A model generated the notes under the pieces. That model was not told the DNA's origin. It did no database searches and saw only the letters and a program-made list of their open reading frames with translations. From Actinomycetes bacterium (GTDB lineage Bacteria; Actinomycetota; Actinomycetes; Actinomycetales; Cellulomonadaceae), in assembly GCA_023461115.1 (NCBI GenBank), contig JAEWOA010000011.1, forward strand, positions 1 through 8,688: 8,688 nucleotides of DNA. Direction: 5' to 3'. The position numbers and the translations under genes were made by a program. Shown piece by piece: positions 7,261 to 8,688 of the stretch (positions within the stretch are counted from its first letter, which is position 1; each line of letters begins with the position of its first letter).

Positions 7261-7597
7261 GCGCCACGCAGAACTGGTTGCCGTCCGGGTCGGCCAGCAC
7301 CGCCCACTCGAACCCGCCCATCTCGTGCCGCGCGACCAGCGAGGCGCCGTCGCCGAGCAGGCGCTCGACCTCGGCCTCGCGGTCCTGCGCGTGGAAGTCG
7401 ATGTGCACCCGGTTCTTGCCGGGCGTCGGGTCGAACACCTTCTGGAACGCGAGCGTCGAGCCGTCGGGCCGCGACACGGTGACGAACCAGCCGCCGGACT
7501 CGTCGCGCACCTCGCCGCCCACCTGCCGCGCCCACCACTGGGCGAGGGTCGCGGCGTCGAGCGTGTCGAACGTGATCATCCCGATCGAGAGCGTCAT
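7253..7597 (-). CDS. VOC/glyoxalase-fold protein (single domain)
   Basis: This small cytoplasmic protein of 114 residues is a single vicinal-oxygen-chelate domain of the glyoxalase-like type common in actinobacteria. The pattern is MTLSIGMITFDTLDAATLAQWWA at the start (beta strand then helix), GKNRVHIDFHAQDREAEVERLL at 60-81 with possible metal or fold histidines His65 and His69, and the closing WAVLADPDGNQFCV (98-111). Homologues include bleomycin-resistance-like and glyoxalase-like proteins, and most have no known substrate, so none is proposed. The start ATG 7597 follows the preceding regulator stop by only 9 bp, so co-transcription with that pair is possible. TAGGTT at 7609-7604, six bases before the ATG, could also give it its own leaderless promoter. 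Confidence 0.88.
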   Translation of the reverse strand: MTLSIGMITFDTLDAATLAQWWARQVGGEVRDESGGWFVTVSRPDGSTLAFQKVFDPTPGKNRVHIDFHAQDREAEVERLLGDGASLVARHEMGGFEWAVLADPDGNQFCVAQG

Positions 7598-7609
7598 GCG
7601 CCCAACCTA
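7598..7609 (-). promoter_or_regulatory. Candidate leaderless promoter -10 of the VOC gene
   Basis: On the minus strand TAGGTT (7609-7604) is followed by six bases and then ATG. It fits TANNNT with the start of transcription at the start codon, the same geometry as at the DedA-like gene. Its first three bases are also the TAG stop of the upstream regulator gene. No good Shine-Dalgarno is present, which favours leaderless translation, but no -35 was identified. Confidence 0.33.
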
Positions 7610-8311
7610 GGGGCGCTCCACGCCGCCCGTCGCGCGGTTCTCGTACGCCCACATCGCGACCTCGACGCGGTTCCGCGCGCCGAGCTTGGCGGCCAGGCTC
7701 GCGAGGTGCGTCTTGACGGTGCTGAGGCTGAGGTAGAGCTCGTCGGCGATCTCGGCGTTCGTCAGGCCGCGCGCCACGGCGGCCAGCACGTCCTGTTCGC
7801 GCGCGGTCAGCGGGTCGGGCAGCCGCGCGGGAGCCGCTGGCCCCTTCCGGTCCGCGAAGGCCGCGAGCAGCCGCACCGTCACCTTGGGGGCGATCAGCGC
7901 CTCGCCGTCGGCGGCCGCGCGCACGGCTTGGGCCAGCAGCTCCGGGCCCGCGTCCTTGAGCAGGAACCCGCGGGCGCCGGCCCGTAGCGCCCCGTGCACG
8001 TACTCGTCGACGTCGAACGTCGTCACGACGACGACCGCGGGCGCCGGGTCGAGCGCGACGATCTGGCGCGTGGCCTCGAGCCCGTCGACGTGCGGCATAC
8101 GGATGTCGAGCAGGCAGACGTCCGGCCGGAGCTCGGCGGCGAGGCGGACGGCCTCGGCGCCGTCGCGGGCCTCGGCGACCACCTGGATCCCGGGCTGCGC
8201 GTCGAGGATCAGCCGCAGCCCCGCGCGCACGATCTCCTGGTCGTCGGCCACCAGGACGGAGATGGGCGCGTCGATGGGCACGTCGATCGGACCGCTGTCG
8301 TCGGACCTCAC
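7607..8311 (-). CDS. NarL/LuxR-family response regulator (second two-component pair)
   Basis: This DNA-binding regulator of 234 residues has a receiver domain (about 17-135) with acidic Asp23-Asp24, phosphorylation site Asp69 in LLDIRMP, Thr97/98 and Lys119 in LLKDAG. After a linker (152-166) comes a standard LuxR helix-turn-helix, LTAREQDVLAAVARGLTNAEIADELYLSLSTVKTHLASL (168-206). The start is GTG 8311, overlapping the kinase TGA by 4 bp as GTGA. Before the receiver there is an unusual 16-residue extension encoded by a 12-bp tandem repeat (PID-VPID-API). It is a paralogue of the regulator at 1313-1936 but with a more typical output helix, so it should recognise a different site. Targets are unknown; the VOC gene just downstream may be co-transcribed. 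Confidence 0.94.
   Translation of the reverse strand: MRSDDSGPIDVPIDAPISVLVADDQEIVRAGLRLILDAQPGIQVVAEARDGAEAVRLAAELRPDVCLLDIRMPHVDGLEATRQIVALDPAPAVVVVTTFDVDEYVHGALRAGARGFLLKDAGPELLAQAVRAAADGEALIAPKVTVRLLAAFADRKGPAAPARLPDPLTAREQDVLAAVARGLTNAEIADELYLSLSTVKTHLASLAAKLGARNRVEVAMWAYENRATGGVERP
8261..8290. repeat. 12-bp tandem repeat in the 5' end of the second response regulator gene
   Basis: GATGGGCGCGTC (8261-8272) is followed by GATGGGCACGTC (8273-8284) and a half unit GATCGG (8285-8290). The unit is in frame, so copy-number change would alter only the length of the N-terminal extension (PID/VPID/API) and not break the reading frame. Confidence 0.6.
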
Positions 8312-8688
8312 GCCGACTGCCGCGGGAGCACGGCCTCCACCACCCAGCCACCCTCCGGTCGCGGACCCATCTCGATCGAGCCGCCCAGCAGCGCCGCTCG
8401 CTCGGCCATGCCCACCATGCCGTATCCCGGCGTGGTCCGGCCCGGCGCCTCGCCGTCGTCGCTCACGCGGCAGCGCACCGACTGCGCCTCGCCGGCCACC
8501 GCGACGACGATCCGAGTCGGCCGCCGCGCGTGCCGCACGGCGTTGGTCAACGACTCCTGGGCGATCCGGTAGAGCGCGCCGTCGAGCGCGGGCCCCAGAT
8601 CGTCGAGCGGGCCCGAGAGCGTGACCTCGACCGGGACGCCGGCGCCAGCGGACCCCGCCAGCCGCTCCAGGTCCGCCACGCCGTACGC
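8308..8688 (-). CDS. Sensor histidine kinase, C-terminal ATPase part (5' end outside window)
   Basis: The frame is open to the right edge and 126 residues are visible. They carry a HATPase_c domain of NarX/DesK-like kinases: GALYRIAQESLTNAVRHARRPTRIVV is the N-box (QESLTNAVRHA), VSDDG is the G1 box and GYGMVGMAERAALLGG the G2 box, ending VVEAVLPRQ. The phosphorylated histidine and any sensor region are beyond the edge. GTG at 8679 is in frame, but the frame and the family pattern continue upstream, so it should not be taken as the start. The stop overlaps the GTG of the next regulator by 4 bp, marking the two as a cognate pair. Confidence 0.92.
   Translation of the reverse strand, partial: AYGVADLERLAGSAGAGVPVEVTLSGPLDDLGPALDGALYRIAQESLTNAVRHARRPTRIVVAVAGEAQSVRCRVSDDGEAPGRTTPGYGMVGMAERAALLGGSIEMGPRPEGGWVVEAVLPRQSA

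Noticed and set aside
6882..8351. 489-codon minus-strand open frame across the DedA-like, VOC and regulator genes
   Set aside because: It crosses three genes with good domain matches in other frames and is itself an Arg/Ala/Pro-rich shadow.

Overview
The window is very GC-rich and its genes end almost every codon in G or C. It has tight 4-bp start/stop overlaps and several GTG starts. The tRNA-modification enzyme, the single-chain glycyl-tRNA synthetase and the DesK/DesR-type regulators all look actinobacterial, most like the Micrococcales (Cellulomonas-type). That lineage is an inference from sequence style, not a database match. It is ordinary-looking chromosome: no transposase, integrase, phage gene, CRISPR array, tRNA or rRNA is visible.

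Layout from left to right: (1) bases 1-123 are the C-terminal tail of a plus-strand gene, probably a PfkB-family sugar kinase. (2) A six-gene minus-strand run follows, read right to left: glyS (glycyl-tRNA synthetase), an ABC-2 exporter ATPase, its membrane permease, a DesK-type sensor kinase, a DesR-type response regulator, and dusB (tRNA-dihydrouridine synthase). The four middle genes form an exporter plus two-component system module sitting between two housekeeping translation genes. (3) A divergent intergenic region of about 156 bp separates glyS from a plus-strand gene for a short, degenerate DedA-like membrane protein. (4) That gene converges on a small VOC/glyoxalase-fold gene, which lies downstream of a second, unrelated NarL-type two-component pair; the kinase of that pair is cut by the right edge.

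How the genes may work together: the kinase and regulator of the first module probably sense a membrane-active compound or a membrane state and control the adjacent exporter, as in other DesKR/LnrJK-like systems. The most interesting DNA is the 74-bp gap between glyS and the exporter ATPase gene (4994-5067). It holds a perfect CATGAC-N4-GTCATG palindrome, a candidate operator for the module's own regulator. It also holds a perfect 11-bp-stem hairpin whose base directly abuts the Shine-Dalgarno sequence of the ATPase gene. Together these look like a compact control element that separates the module from glyS and may autoregulate it.

The second point of interest is the DedA-like protein. It keeps the C-terminal half of the fold but lacks the N-terminal re-entrant hairpin and the conserved arginines, and it ends in a histidine-rich tail.
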